DNA from: an uncultured Eubacteriales bacterium
GTDB taxonomy: Bacteria > Bacillota > Clostridia > Oscillospirales > Oscillospiraceae
Assembly (NCBI GenBank): GCA_900554625.1
Contig: USHP01000021.1
Coordinates: 1-13,351 of the forward strand
Direction: 5' to 3'
DNA: 13,351 nt
This document shows positions 1 to 7,171 of this stretch, in pieces. How positions within the stretch are numbered: the stretch's first letter is position 1; the number at the start of each line of letters is the position of its first letter. Made by a program: the position numbers and the translations under genes. The notes under the pieces were generated by a model, which was not told the origin of the DNA, did no database searches, and saw only the letters and a program-made list of their open reading frames with translations.

Positions 1-338
1 CCGGCTATGTGCTGGTGAAGATGGTTTACAGTGATGACACCTGGCACGTGATCCGGAACATTCGTGGAGTGACCGGCTTTGTCGGCTCTTCCAGCAACGA
101 CCCCACTCCCCTGACTGACGAAGAAGTCTATGCCATGGGCGTGGAGAAGAAGGAGATCATCGTCAACTACAGCGTGGGTGATACCGTCCGGATTCTGGAT
201 GGCCCCCTGAGCTCCTTCACCGGCACTGTGGAAAGTGTCGATGTCGATAATAACACGGTCAGCGTCATTGTCTCCATGTTTGGCCGTGAGACCCCCGTCG
301 AGTTTGAACTCGATCAGGTTGAGGTCATTTCCCAGTAA
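1..338 (+). CDS. nusG: Transcription termination/antitermination protein NusG (3' part)
   Basis: This is the C-terminal part of NusG, which binds RNA polymerase and affects pausing, Rho-dependent termination and transcription-translation coupling. The gene begins before the window. The frame is open from base 3 (reading GYVLVKM) to the TAA at 336-338. Visible are the end of the NGN domain ([14 protein letters not shown], then [11 protein letters not shown]), a linker, and the KOW domain ([19 protein letters not shown]) to the end; this order and spacing are typical of bacterial NusG. The GTG at base 9 is an internal Val codon, not the start. rplK follows after about 100 bases holding a structured leader, matching the classic nusG-rplK-rplA order. 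Identification is firm; only the N-terminal part is missing. Confidence 0.95.
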   Translation, partial: GYVLVKMVYSDDTWHVIRNIRGVTGFVGSSSNDPTPLTDEEVYAMGVEKKEIIVNYSVGDTVRILDGPLSSFTGTVESVDVDNNTVSVIVSMFGRETPVEFELDQVEVISQ

Positions 339-345
339 ACGCATC

Positions 346-417
346 GGATCGTTTTTCGATCGGAACGTGGGAGGGGCTTGCGCCCCGCAAAACATGCGTA
401 TCATCGCATATTACCAC
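346..417 (+). promoter_or_regulatory. Probable ribosomal protein L1-binding leader element before rplK
   Basis: GTGGGAGG at 367-374 can pair through GTGG (367-370) with CCAC at 414-417. Inside lie two hairpins: GGGGC (373-377) with GCCCC (382-386), and ATGCG (394-398) with CGCAT (405-409). The three-way-junction layout and the GTGGGAGG...TACCAC ends resemble the L1 stalk of 23S rRNA (from memory, GGUGGGAGGCUUU...UACCACC). A short GATCG/CGATC hairpin (347-361) lies just 5'. L1 repressing its own operon by binding an mRNA copy of its rRNA site is established in other bacteria; that this leader does so is inferred. The element ends 9 bases before the rplK ribosome binding site. Confidence 0.6.
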
Positions 418-426
418 ATCTTATTC

Positions 427-432
427 AGGAGG
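427..432 (+). promoter_or_regulatory. rplK ribosome binding site
   Basis: AGGAGG lies 8 bases before the ATG at 441. It fixes the rplK start there rather than at the upstream in-frame codons, which fall inside the L1-type leader. Confidence 0.85.
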
Positions 433-440
433 TGCTTATT

Positions 441-887
441 ATGGCACAGAAAGTCACTGGCATTATCAAACTGCAGATTAACGCCGCTAAGGCAACTGCT
501 TCTCCCCCTGTCGGCCCCGCTCTGGGTCAGCACGGCGTAAACATCGCCGCTTTCATTAAGGAATTCAATGCCCGCACCAAGGATATGGAGGGCTACAAGA
601 TTCCCGTGGTCATCACTGTGTATGCTGACCGCAGCTTCACCTTCATCACCAAGACTCCTCCGACCCCCATGCTGATCATGAAGGCTATCGGTCTGGAGAA
701 GGGTTCCGGCGTTCCCAACAAGACCAAGGTCGGCACCATCACCAAGGCTCAGATCGCTGAGATCGCCAAGACCAAGATGCCCGACCTGAACTGCCCACTC
801 TGGAGGCAGCTGAATCCCAGGTTGCCGGTACCTGCCGCTCCATGGGCGTTACCGTCGTCGATTGATTTTGCCATCCGGGCGGTTTGA
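441..887 (+). CDS. rplK: 50S ribosomal protein L11, frameshifted near the C-terminus
   Basis: L11 binds the GTPase-centre region of 23S rRNA and takes part in factor binding and the stringent response. Residues 1-118 match L11 strongly: [19 protein letters not shown], the Pro-rich [14 protein letters not shown], and MPDLN. After Cys118 the frame goes wrong, reading an unrelated Pro/Arg/Leu-rich tail to the TGA at 885-887 (148 residues). Adding one C to the CCC run at 794-796 restores a perfect L11 end ([18 protein letters not shown], then VTVVD) with a stop at 863-865 and a length of 141 residues, the family norm. So one base is missing, either truly or as a sequencing or assembly error. The break hits the C-terminal RNA-binding domain. 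The ATG at 441 is chosen for its AGGAGG and the family N-terminus. Confidence 0.9.
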   Translation: MAQKVTGIIKLQINAAKATASPPVGPALGQHGVNIAAFIKEFNARTKDMEGYKIPVVITVYADRSFTFITKTPPTPMLIMKAIGLEKGSGVPNKTKVGTITKAQIAEIAKTKMPDLNCPLWRQLNPRLPVPAAPWALPSSIDFAIRAV

Positions 888-922
888 CCCGGAAATGTGG
901 GAGGATTTTTCCGCATCACCAC
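874..922 (+). promoter_or_regulatory. Second probable L1-binding element, between rplK and rplA
   Basis: GTGGGAGG at 897-904 recurs here. GTGG (897-900) can pair with CCAC (919-922), enclosing a small GGA-TTTT-TCC hairpin (903-912) and an unpaired GCATCA. As at the first site, a hairpin lies directly 5': TCCGGG (874-879) with CCCGGA (888-893). The flanks also match, with CGGAA shortly before GTGGGAGG at both sites. The element ends 3 bases before the rplA Shine-Dalgarno, so a bound protein could block ribosome entry. L1 as the ligand is inferred from its resemblance to the 23S L1 stalk. Confidence 0.55.
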
Positions 923-925
923 GAT

Positions 926-932
926 AAGGAGG
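926..932 (+). promoter_or_regulatory. rplA ribosome binding site (decides a TTG start)
   Basis: AAGGAGG is followed, after a 9-base spacer, by TTG at 942-944. No ATG lies at a suitable distance, so this strong site is the main argument for the TTG start of rplA. Confidence 0.85.
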
Positions 933-941
933 ATATTAAAA

Positions 942-1634
942 TTGTTTAGAGGCAAAAAGTATCAGGAGAGCGCCAAGCTGATTGACCGCTCTGTTCAGTA
1001 TGACCCCAACGAAGCCCTGGATCTGGTTGTGAAGGGCGCTTCCGCTAAGTTCGACGAGACCGTCGAGCTGCACATCAAGCTGGGCGTTGACTCCCGTCAC
1101 GCTGACCAGCAGGTTCGCGGCGCCGTGGTTCTGCCCAACGGCACCGGCAAGACCCGTCGGGTTCTGGTTTTCGCCAAGGACGCCAAGCTGGAAGAGGCTC
1201 AGGCTGCTGGCGCTGACTATGTCGGCGGTATGGAACTGGTTGAGAAGATCACCAAGGAAAACTGGTTCGACTTCGACGTTGTTGTTGCTTCCCCTGACAT
1301 GATGGGCATTGTTGGCCGTCTGGGTAAGGTTCTGGGCCCCAAGGGCCTGATGCCCTCCCCCAAGGCCGGCACCGTGACCCCCAACGTGGCTGCCGCTGTC
1401 AAGGAAATCAAGGCTGGTAAGGTCGAGTACCGTCTGGACAAGACCAACATCATCCACTGCCCCATCGGCAAGGTTTCCTTCGGTGCCGAGAAGCTGGCTG
1501 AGAACATGGACACCCTGGTGAAGGCTGTTGTGAAGGCCAAGCCCGCAGCTGCCAAGGGCCAGTATATCAAGTCCTGCACCGTGGCTTCCACCATGGGCCC
1601 CGGCGTGAAGGTCTCCACCGCCAAGTACCTGTAA
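942..1634 (+). CDS. rplA: 50S ribosomal protein L1
   Basis: L1 forms the mobile L1 stalk of the large subunit and helps release deacylated tRNA; in many bacteria it also represses its own operon by binding mRNA. Starting at the TTG at 942 the product is 230 residues, the family length, and begins (M)[16 protein letters not shown]. Signature stretches include [55 protein letters not shown] and the C-terminal [11 protein letters not shown]. No frameshift is seen. It ends in TAA at 1632-1634, and a strong terminator follows at once, so the rplJ-rplL pair that usually comes next is not here. Both suspected L1-binding leaders lie upstream, so the product may control rplK and itself. Confidence 0.97.
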   Translation: MFRGKKYQESAKLIDRSVQYDPNEALDLVVKGASAKFDETVELHIKLGVDSRHADQQVRGAVVLPNGTGKTRRVLVFAKDAKLEEAQAAGADYVGGMELVEKITKENWFDFDVVVASPDMMGIVGRLGKVLGPKGLMPSPKAGTVTPNVAAAVKEIKAGKVEYRLDKTNIIHCPIGKVSFGAEKLAENMDTLVKAVVKAKPAAAKGQYIKSCTVASTMGPGVKVSTAKYL

Positions 1635-1653
1635 TCTCATTTTGAGAGAAAAT

Positions 1654-1686
1654 AAAAGCTGGAACGCAAATGCGTTCCAGCTTTTT
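1654..1686 (+). terminator. Rho-independent terminator of the nusG-rplK-rplA unit
   Basis: AGCTGGAACGCA (1657-1668) pairs with TGCGTTCCAGCT (1671-1682) and is followed by a T run to 1686. It ends the ribosomal unit 20 bases after rplA. The GGAACGCA/TGCGTTCC arms recur in the hairpin between the two tRNA genes at 9113-9138. Confidence 0.92.
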
Positions 1687-1766
1687 GTATTGTTGTCATG
1701 CTTCTTAGCTTTTATATGACGGTACAGAGCAGTTTCTGGCTTTTGCCAAAATACAGTGCTTTCCTC

Positions 1767-1794
1767 TTGACAAATCCGGTTTTTCCTTTATAAT
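1767..1794 (+). promoter_or_regulatory. Strong sigma-A promoter of the tetR-type gene
   Basis: A perfect -35 box, TTGACA (1767-1772), and a perfect -10 box, TATAAT (1789-1794), are separated by 16 bases. The start point should be near 1801, giving a leader of about 20 bases before the repressor gene. Confidence 0.88.
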
Positions 1795-1807
1795 GAACTT
1801 TGTTCAT
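1793..1807 (+). promoter_or_regulatory. Palindromic operator O1 at the repressor promoter
   Basis: ATGAAC-TTT-GTTCAT is a perfect inverted repeat that overlaps the end of the -10 box and the likely start point, so a bound protein should block transcription. Its TGAAC-N3-GTTCA core recurs before the next gene at 2418-2430. The natural ligand is the TetR-type protein encoded just downstream (inferred from position). Confidence 0.72.
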
Positions 1808-1821
1808 ATTGAGGTGATAAC

Positions 1822-2379
1822 ATGAATACCGTGGTTACTTCCAGGGAAGAAATTCTAAAAACCAGCCGGGAGCTGATTCAGCAGCAGGGATGGTCGGCGG
1901 TGAATATCCGCTCCGTAGCATCTGCCTGCGGCGTATCGGTTGGCTCCATTTATAACTATTTTGACTCCAAGTCTGCTTTGGTTGGCGCCACTGTGGAAAG
2001 CGTGTGGTGCGAAATTTTTCACCGTCCGGAGGATGGTTCCGTGTTCCAGGACACCCAGGCCTGTATTGTCTGGATCTATGGGCGGATGGAATGCGGCTGC
2101 CAGCAGTACCCTGGCTTTTTTACCCTCCACTCCCTTGGCTTTCTGCGGGAAGACAAGTCTGACGGCAAACGGCGGATGGCCCAGACCTGGCAACATATTC
2201 TCGATGGACTATGCTCCGTGCTGAAACGGGATGCCAAAATTCGTCCGGATGCCTTTTCGGAGCAGTTCACCCCGGAAATGTTTGCGGATGTTTTGTTTTC
2301 CCTGATGCTGTCGGCTTTGCTGCGGCAGGACTACAACCCCAGCCCCGTGCTGGAAATCGTCCGCAGAACTTTGTACTGA
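1822..2379 (+). CDS. TetR/AcrR-family transcriptional repressor
   Basis: A 185-residue DNA-binding regulator of the usual TetR size. The N-terminal helix-turn-helix spans about residues 8-53: REEILKTSRELIQQQGW, then NIRSVASACGVSVGSIYNYF, whose last part is the recognition helix; the Tyr-Asn-Tyr-Phe stretch and following SK are typical of the family. The rest (about 55-185) would be the helical ligand-binding and dimer domain, which gives no hint of the inducer. The ATG at 1822 follows GAGGTGA (1811-1817). The gene has its own consensus promoter overlapped by a palindrome, and the same palindrome precedes the next gene, so it probably represses itself and the membrane genes 2446-3995. A terminator lies just after its stop. 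Confidence 0.9.
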   Translation: MNTVVTSREEILKTSRELIQQQGWSAVNIRSVASACGVSVGSIYNYFDSKSALVGATVESVWCEIFHRPEDGSVFQDTQACIVWIYGRMECGCQQYPGFFTLHSLGFLREDKSDGKRRMAQTWQHILDGLCSVLKRDAKIRPDAFSEQFTPEMFADVLFSLMLSALLRQDYNPSPVLEIVRRTLY

Positions 2380-2380
2380 G

Positions 2381-2405
2381 ATTCCCACTTTTTGTGGGAA
2401 TTTTT
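2381..2405 (+). terminator. Terminator between the repressor and the membrane genes
   Basis: ATTCCCAC (2381-2388) pairs with GTGGGAAT (2394-2401), and the T run continues to 2405. It begins two bases after the repressor stop codon. It may lower, rather than abolish, expression of the three genes downstream; the only promoter-like bases after it are weak (TTGTGG at 2392, GAAACT at 2413). Confidence 0.75.
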
Positions 2406-2417
2406 CACCCCAGAAAC

Positions 2418-2430
2418 TGAACAATGTTCA
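2418..2430 (+). promoter_or_regulatory. Second operator O2 before the membrane-protein genes
   Basis: TGAAC-AAT-GTTCA repeats the O1 core exactly outside the three central bases. It ends three bases before the Shine-Dalgarno CAGGAGG (2433-2439). Two identical 5-bp half-sites with the same N3 spacer within 625 bp strongly suggest one regulator binding both. Confidence 0.72.
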
Positions 2431-2445
2431 TTCAGGAGGTACAAC

Positions 2446-2883
2446 ATGACTGTGAAACGCAACACCCTGCTTCTGCTGGCCTGTCTGGTATGGAGCGCTG
2501 CCGGGTTCAACATTCTTCGCATCGGTCTGAGCGTCTATCCGAACCATCTGACCTTGGGAAATTTTTTGCTGTCAGCTCTGGTTTTTGCGGTATTTCAGCA
2601 ATTTATCTTTGGTAAGCTGGTGAAAAAACACACCGCCAGAATCAATGCCTATCCCCAGCAGCGGCATTTTTTCCTGAAGTTCTTTGACGGGAAAAGCTTT
2701 GCCATCATGGCTGTGATGATGACCGGCGGAATATTACTGCGCAGAAGCAGCTTCACGCCGGAAGGGTTCATCGCATTTTTCTACACTGGCCTGGGAGCTT
2801 CCCTTTTGCTGGCCGGGATACTCTTTGGACGCAACTATGGCAAAGCAATATCCGCTGCCACAGTTCAAAATCATACAATATAA
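2446..2883 (+). CDS. Small four-helix membrane protein, function unknown
   Basis: A 145-residue integral membrane protein that I cannot assign to a named family. Four hydrophobic segments are visible: about residues 5-22, 36-55, 84-100 and 107-126. A basic loop (KLVKKHTARINAYPQQRHFF) lies between the second and third. There is no signal peptide cleavage site or catalytic motif that I can see. The start at 2446 is set by CAGGAGG six bases upstream; an earlier in-frame ATG at 2392 lies inside the terminator and is unlikely. Translation ends 13 bases before the next start, with that gene's GGAG in the gap, so the three membrane genes probably form one transcript controlled through operator O2. 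Confidence 0.75.
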   Translation: MTVKRNTLLLLACLVWSAAGFNILRIGLSVYPNHLTLGNFLLSALVFAVFQQFIFGKLVKKHTARINAYPQQRHFFLKFFDGKSFAIMAVMMTGGILLRRSSFTPEGFIAFFYTGLGASLLLAGILFGRNYGKAISAATVQNHTI

Positions 2884-2896
2884 AGGAGAAGAAATT

Positions 2897-3562
2897 ATGC
2901 AAGCAATTGTAGAAACCTTATTTGATGCGGTCTATCTGATTTCCGTGATTACCATCGGCGTTCTGATGATCCGCCGCAGCAATGGCAACGGGCAATTCCG
3001 GCTGTTCGGCTGGATGGCTGTGATCCTGGGTGCCGGCGATTCCTTTCACCTGATTCCCCGGGCTTTGGCTCTGTGCACCACCGGGCTGGAGAATTACACC
3101 GTGGCTCTGGGTATGGGCAAGTGGATCACCTCGGTGACCATGACGGTTTTCTATGTTCTGCTCTACTACGTCTGGCGGCAGCGCTATGGTGTGAAGGGAA
3201 AGAATTGGCTCACCGCTGCTGTATATATTTTGTCTGCTGTGCGCATTGCCCTGTGCATGATGCCCCAAAACCAGTGGCTCAGCACTGAGGCTCCCCTCTC
3301 CTGGGGTATCTACCGCAACATCCCCTTTGCCCTGCTGGGTCTTGTGGTCATCGTGCTGTTCTACATCAGCGCCAAGGAGCACAAAGACAGCGCATTTCGC
3401 TGGATGTGGCTGACCATCGTGCTGAGTTTTGGCTTCTATATCCCGGTGGTGCTGTGGGCGGATGTTGTTCCTATGATTGGCATGCTGATGATTCCCAAAA
3501 CCTGCGCCTATGTGTGGACGGTGCTCATCGGGTATTTTGCCATGAAGCAAGAATGCAAATAA
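2897..3562 (+). CDS. Seven-helix membrane protein with GDSFHLIPR motif, function unknown
   Basis: A 221-residue protein with about seven membrane segments (near residues 6-25, 34-55, 74-93, 103-119, 138-157, 167-189 and 193-214). The striking element is GAGDSFHLIPR (residues 45-55) in the second segment, a charged and His-containing stretch inside a membrane helix that looks functional rather than structural; His51, Asp48 and Arg55 are the candidates. No known enzyme or transporter signature is evident. The ATG at 2897 follows AAAGGAG; an earlier in-frame ATG at 2825 would overlap the previous gene. It lies 13 bases after the upstream gene and 13 before DUF2871, a tight cassette that suggests the three products act together in the membrane (inferred). 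Confidence 0.75.
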   Translation: MQAIVETLFDAVYLISVITIGVLMIRRSNGNGQFRLFGWMAVILGAGDSFHLIPRALALCTTGLENYTVALGMGKWITSVTMTVFYVLLYYVWRQRYGVKGKNWLTAAVYILSAVRIALCMMPQNQWLSTEAPLSWGIYRNIPFALLGLVVIVLFYISAKEHKDSAFRWMWLTIVLSFGFYIPVVLWADVVPMIGMLMIPKTCAYVWTVLIGYFAMKQECK

Positions 3563-3575
3563 AGGAGGATTTCCT

Positions 3576-3995
3576 ATGAAACGGTATATGAACGCTGCGC
3601 TGCTGTACGCCATTCTTGCCATGGTGGGCGGTGTGTTTTATCGGGAATTTACCAAATTCCAGGGCTTTACCGGAAAAACCACTTTATCGGTTGTCCATAC
3701 CCATTATTTCCTGCTGGGAATGGTATTTTTTCTGATGCTCCTGTTGCTGGAAAAGAATTTTTCCTTTACCGGCGCCAAAACAGGCCGGACCATTCTGGTC
3801 TATCACATCGGTCTGAATCTAACCAGCGTTATGTTTGTGCTGCGGGGAATTGTACAAGTGCTGGGAACCGAGCTTTCCTCCGGGATGAATGCCGCCATTT
3901 CCGGTATTGCCGGAATCGGGCACATTCTGCTGGGCATCAGTCTGGTTCTTTTACTGATTCAGATAAAACGCGGCGTATCTGCCCATCAGGCATAA
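3576..3995 (+). CDS. DUF2871-family membrane protein
   Basis: A 139-residue protein that I recognise as DUF2871: it has the family's start (LLYAILAMVGGVFYREFTKF, then QGFTG), the VHTHYFLLGM stretch, RGIVQVLG, and SGIAGIGHILLGISLVLLL. Four membrane segments are visible, near residues 5-22, 39-58, 72-93 and 107-128. His41, His43, His77 and His116 lie in or at the ends of helices, an arrangement that could bind haem or a metal; this is speculation, as no function is known to me for the family. The start at 3576 has AAAGGAGG upstream. It is the last gene of the repressor-linked cassette, with a terminator about 40 bases after its stop. Confidence 0.85.
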   Translation: MKRYMNAALLYAILAMVGGVFYREFTKFQGFTGKTTLSVVHTHYFLLGMVFFLMLLLLEKNFSFTGAKTGRTILVYHIGLNLTSVMFVLRGIVQVLGTELSSGMNAAISGIAGIGHILLGISLVLLLIQIKRGVSAHQA

Positions 3996-4035
3996 TCATC
4001 GGCAATTTTTCTGACTGAATTTTCCATAATGACAA

Positions 4036-4996
<961 letters not shown>

Positions 4997-5023
4997 TTCC
5001 AGGAAAGCTGGTTTGAGTACAGC

Positions 5024-5056
5024 CAAAAGGGGCAAACCTATAGTTTGCCCCTTTTG
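5024..5056. terminator. Bidirectional terminator between the collagen-like gene and the sugar kinase
   Basis: CAAAAGGGGCAAAC (5024-5037) pairs perfectly with GTTTGCCCCTTTTG (5043-5056) around a five-base loop. Each arm ends in four T on its own 3' side, so it can stop transcripts of the plus-strand collagen-like gene and of the minus-strand sugar operon. Confidence 0.85.
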
Positions 5057-5097
5057 ACACAATGGGTTATCTGATTAGAAAAGGCGAATTGAAACGG

Positions 5098-6042
5098 TTA
5101 CATTCTCCCCATAACCGTGTCATATTCCGGAATTGCAGGAATGCCGCCGGGTTTTTCTGTGGACAGGCTGGCTACGGTGGAAGCAAAGCGGACGATTTGG
5201 CTCAGTTCTTCCTCGTTCAGCGTCTCCATGGGCTTGCCAATCCGGAGAATCTGGCTGACAGCGGAGCCGCCGCAGATGTCTCCCGCGCCGGTGGTGTCCA
5301 CCGGATTTACCTTTGGAGATGCCGCATAGGCGCTGGCGGTTTCGTTGACCAGGTGGGCGCCCTTGGGGCCCATGGTAATCAGGGCCATCTTCACGCCAAA
5401 CTCTGTCAAAAGCTTCTTTCCGGCTTCTTTTTCGTCACATCCCCAGAGGAATTCCACCTCTTCGTCGCTGATTTTCACAAAATCCGCCTGGTGCAGTCCC
5501 CAAAGCATGGCTGCTCTGGCGTCGTCCAGACTCTTCCACAGGGGCTTTCGCAGGTTGGGATCGAAGGTAATCCACTTACCCCGCTCCTTGGCGTAGCGAA
5601 TCGCCTGCTCTGTGGCAGTTTTTACAGGCTCATCCGTCAGAGACAGGGTGCCAAAATGGAACACCTTCGCCTGATCAATCAGGCTCAGATCCAGCTCTTC
5701 AAAGCGCAGGCAGGTGTCCGCTCCCGGTTTCCGGGCAAAGGAAAATTCCCGGTCTCCCTGATCGTCAAAGGTGACGAAGGCCAGAGTGGTAAACACATTC
5801 TCGTCTGCCACAATTCCCCGGGTTTCAATCCCAGCTTTTGCCAGGGTATCGGTAAGCATTTTCCCGAAGGCATCGGTGCCCACTTTTCCCAGCAGGGCGG
5901 TTTTGGCGCCATATTTGGTCAGTGCCGCCAGGAAATTGGCTGGGGCGCCGCCGGGATGGGCCGCCATGGTGGGGTAGCCGTCGCCGTCAGTGCTGAGGCA
6001 GGCAAAATCAATGAGCAGTTCGCCCAGTGCAACAACATCCAT
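5098..6042 (-). CDS. PfkB-family carbohydrate kinase, fructokinase-like
   Basis: A 314-residue cytosolic kinase that phosphorylates a sugar with ATP; fructose is the best guess. Ribokinase-fold features are in order: the N-terminal VVALGELLIDF, first PfkB signature GGAPANFLAALTKYGAKTA continuing to GKVGTDAFG (residues 31-60), DPNLR at 161-165 as in fructokinases, and the second signature DTTGAGDICGG (249-259) with the catalytic base Asp255. Length is normal for ScrK-type fructokinases, but the sugar cannot be fixed by reading alone; 2-dehydro-3-deoxygluconate or another ketose remains possible. Its ATG is preceded by AAAGGAG in a 17-base gap after the epimerase gene, so the two are probably cotranscribed. 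The shared terminator follows about 40 bases after its stop. Confidence 0.9.
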   Translation of the reverse strand: MDVVALGELLIDFACLSTDGDGYPTMAAHPGGAPANFLAALTKYGAKTALLGKVGTDAFGKMLTDTLAKAGIETRGIVADENVFTTLAFVTFDDQGDREFSFARKPGADTCLRFEELDLSLIDQAKVFHFGTLSLTDEPVKTATEQAIRYAKERGKWITFDPNLRKPLWKSLDDARAAMLWGLHQADFVKISDEEVEFLWGCDEKEAGKKLLTEFGVKMALITMGPKGAHLVNETASAYAASPKVNPVDTTGAGDICGGSAVSQILRIGKPMETLNEEELSQIVRFASTVASLSTEKPGGIPAIPEYDTVMGRM

Positions 6043-6059
6043 GGGTGCTGTTTCTCCTT

Positions 6060-6980
6060 TCAGAAAATGGTGATGGACCAGGTGTTGGTGTAGGTTTTTT
6101 CCGGAAGCAGGTGAATCAAATCACTCTTGCAGCCGAAATCCTCCACCACATCCTGCCGGGCCGGCAGAGAAGTCCAGGGCTCAATGCACAGGTAAGGTGC
6201 ATCGGTTTTGGGCCAGTGCCACAACCCCAGGTAGGACATTTCCGGATAGGAAACCGTTACCCCGTGGGAACTTACCTTGGAGCGCAGCGTCACTTCCCGG
6301 GACATGTTCTTCAGGATAATGGCATCCTGGTCAAACAGGTCATGGCGAAGGGGCAGATATTTGCCTTCTTCCAGCGGGTAGGATTCGTCCTGACCGCTGA
6401 GGTATACCTGGGGCGTAAAGCCAACCCGGTCTGGCTGGCAGCCGCCGGCAAACTCCACAACGTAGTCGGTAAAGTCTTCCCCATCGTCCAAAGGCACCCG
6501 GAATCCCGGATGCCCGCCAATGCCGAAGGGCATCACCTGGCGGGAGCGGTTTTTTACCTCATAGGAAATCTGCACCTGGCTGCCCACCAGCTGAAATCCG
6601 ATCTCCAGGGAGAACGCAAAGGGATACTGGTTCCGAGTCTGCTCGTTATCGGTCAGCTCCAGCACCAGATTGTCTTTCTCCTGAACCCGGCAGGTAAAGT
6701 CCTGCCCGGCGGCAAAGCCGTGGATGCCCATGGGATAAACCGTTCCCTGATACTGGTAAGAATCCCGGGTCAGCCGTCTGATAAAGGGAAACAGAGTAGG
6801 CGCCCGGTCAGACCAGTAGGCCGGGTCTCCCTGCCACAGATATTCCCGTCCATCCCGGGAGCAAATGTGCATCATCTGGGCCCCCAGGGAATCCACCGAC
6901 AGGGTCAGATGGTCATTTTCAATACAGCCAGCTTTCCCATATCCAGCTGTACTTCCGGTGTAAACGGAAACAGTAGACAA
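6060..6980 (-). CDS. Aldose 1-epimerase family protein (LacX-like), start codon displaced
   Basis: A mutarotase-fold protein that interconverts alpha and beta forms of sugars. It shows GIHGF (His87), GGHPGF (His157), HDLFDQDAII and CIEPWTSLP (Glu267), matching the active-site His, His, Asp and Glu of the family. Homologues usually begin a few residues before the IENDHLTLSVDSLGAQ stretch, here residues 20-35. In this window no ATG or GTG stands there; the only usable in-frame start is TTG at 6980-6978, with a weak GAGGG upstream, which adds about 17 residues read out of frame from mobile-element DNA. This suggests the native start was lost at the junction near 6924, so true N-terminus and expression are uncertain. 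It overlaps the truncated gene 6905-7171 and precedes the kinase by 17 bases. Confidence 0.85.
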   Translation of the reverse strand: MSTVSVYTGSTAGYGKAGCIENDHLTLSVDSLGAQMMHICSRDGREYLWQGDPAYWSDRAPTLFPFIRRLTRDSYQYQGTVYPMGIHGFAAGQDFTCRVQEKDNLVLELTDNEQTRNQYPFAFSLEIGFQLVGSQVQISYEVKNRSRQVMPFGIGGHPGFRVPLDDGEDFTDYVVEFAGGCQPDRVGFTPQVYLSGQDESYPLEEGKYLPLRHDLFDQDAIILKNMSREVTLRSKVSSHGVTVSYPEMSYLGLWHWPKTDAPYLCIEPWTSLPARQDVVEDFGCKSDLIHLLPEKTYTNTWSITIF

Positions 6981-7171
6981 GTACAGCCCTCATGCTGGAA
7001 TACGCTGATATCCTCAAGCTTCGTACCACCTTGCAGGATACCTTCCTCTGCCAGAAGCTGATTGATCCCATCCTGCCACTCCTGCAGCGATCCACCACAG
7101 CCTTGCAAGACAAGTCCTTCCTGATCCTCCATCTGCCGCATCTGATCTACGGTAATCTCCCGAATACTCAT
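6905..7171 (-). CDS. Small ICE-associated protein, apparently 3'-truncated
   Basis: An 88-residue hypothetical protein (start SIREITVDQMRQMEDQEG, then LVLQGCGGSLQEWQDGIN, FPFTPEVQLDMGKLAV). From memory, close relatives occur beside DUF4314 genes in ICEs of gut Clostridia and continue past the GKLAV region for some 20 more residues. Here the frame runs straight into epimerase DNA and stops after LKMTI, so the last five residues appear to be borrowed. The ATG overlaps the stop of the upstream DUF4314 gene as ATGA, a sign of coupled translation. No function is known to me. The reading frame is certainly open; truncation is inferred from family memory. Confidence 0.65.
   Translation of the reverse strand: MSIREITVDQMRQMEDQEGLVLQGCGGSLQEWQDGINQLLAEEGILQGGTKLEDISVFQHEGCTCLLFPFTPEVQLDMGKLAVLKMTI

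Noticed and set aside
789..797. Programmed ribosomal frameshift in rplK
   Set aside because: The CTGCCCACT context is not a known slippery heptamer, and L11 is not known to use frameshifting; a mutation or sequence error is simpler.
866..941. L10-type (rplJ) leader
   Set aside because: No rplJ follows; the GTGGGAGG...CCAC pattern fits an L1 site better.
936..1640. Long minus-strand open frame opposite rplA (234 codons)
   Set aside because: It is an antisense shadow of a clear ribosomal protein gene with strong codon bias, has a Gly/His/Leu-rich meaningless product and no ribosome binding site.
5062..7061. Two long plus-strand open frames opposite the sugar kinase and the epimerase
   Set aside because: They mirror the codon pattern of the real minus-strand genes, their products show no domain, and the minus-strand proteins have unmistakable family motifs.
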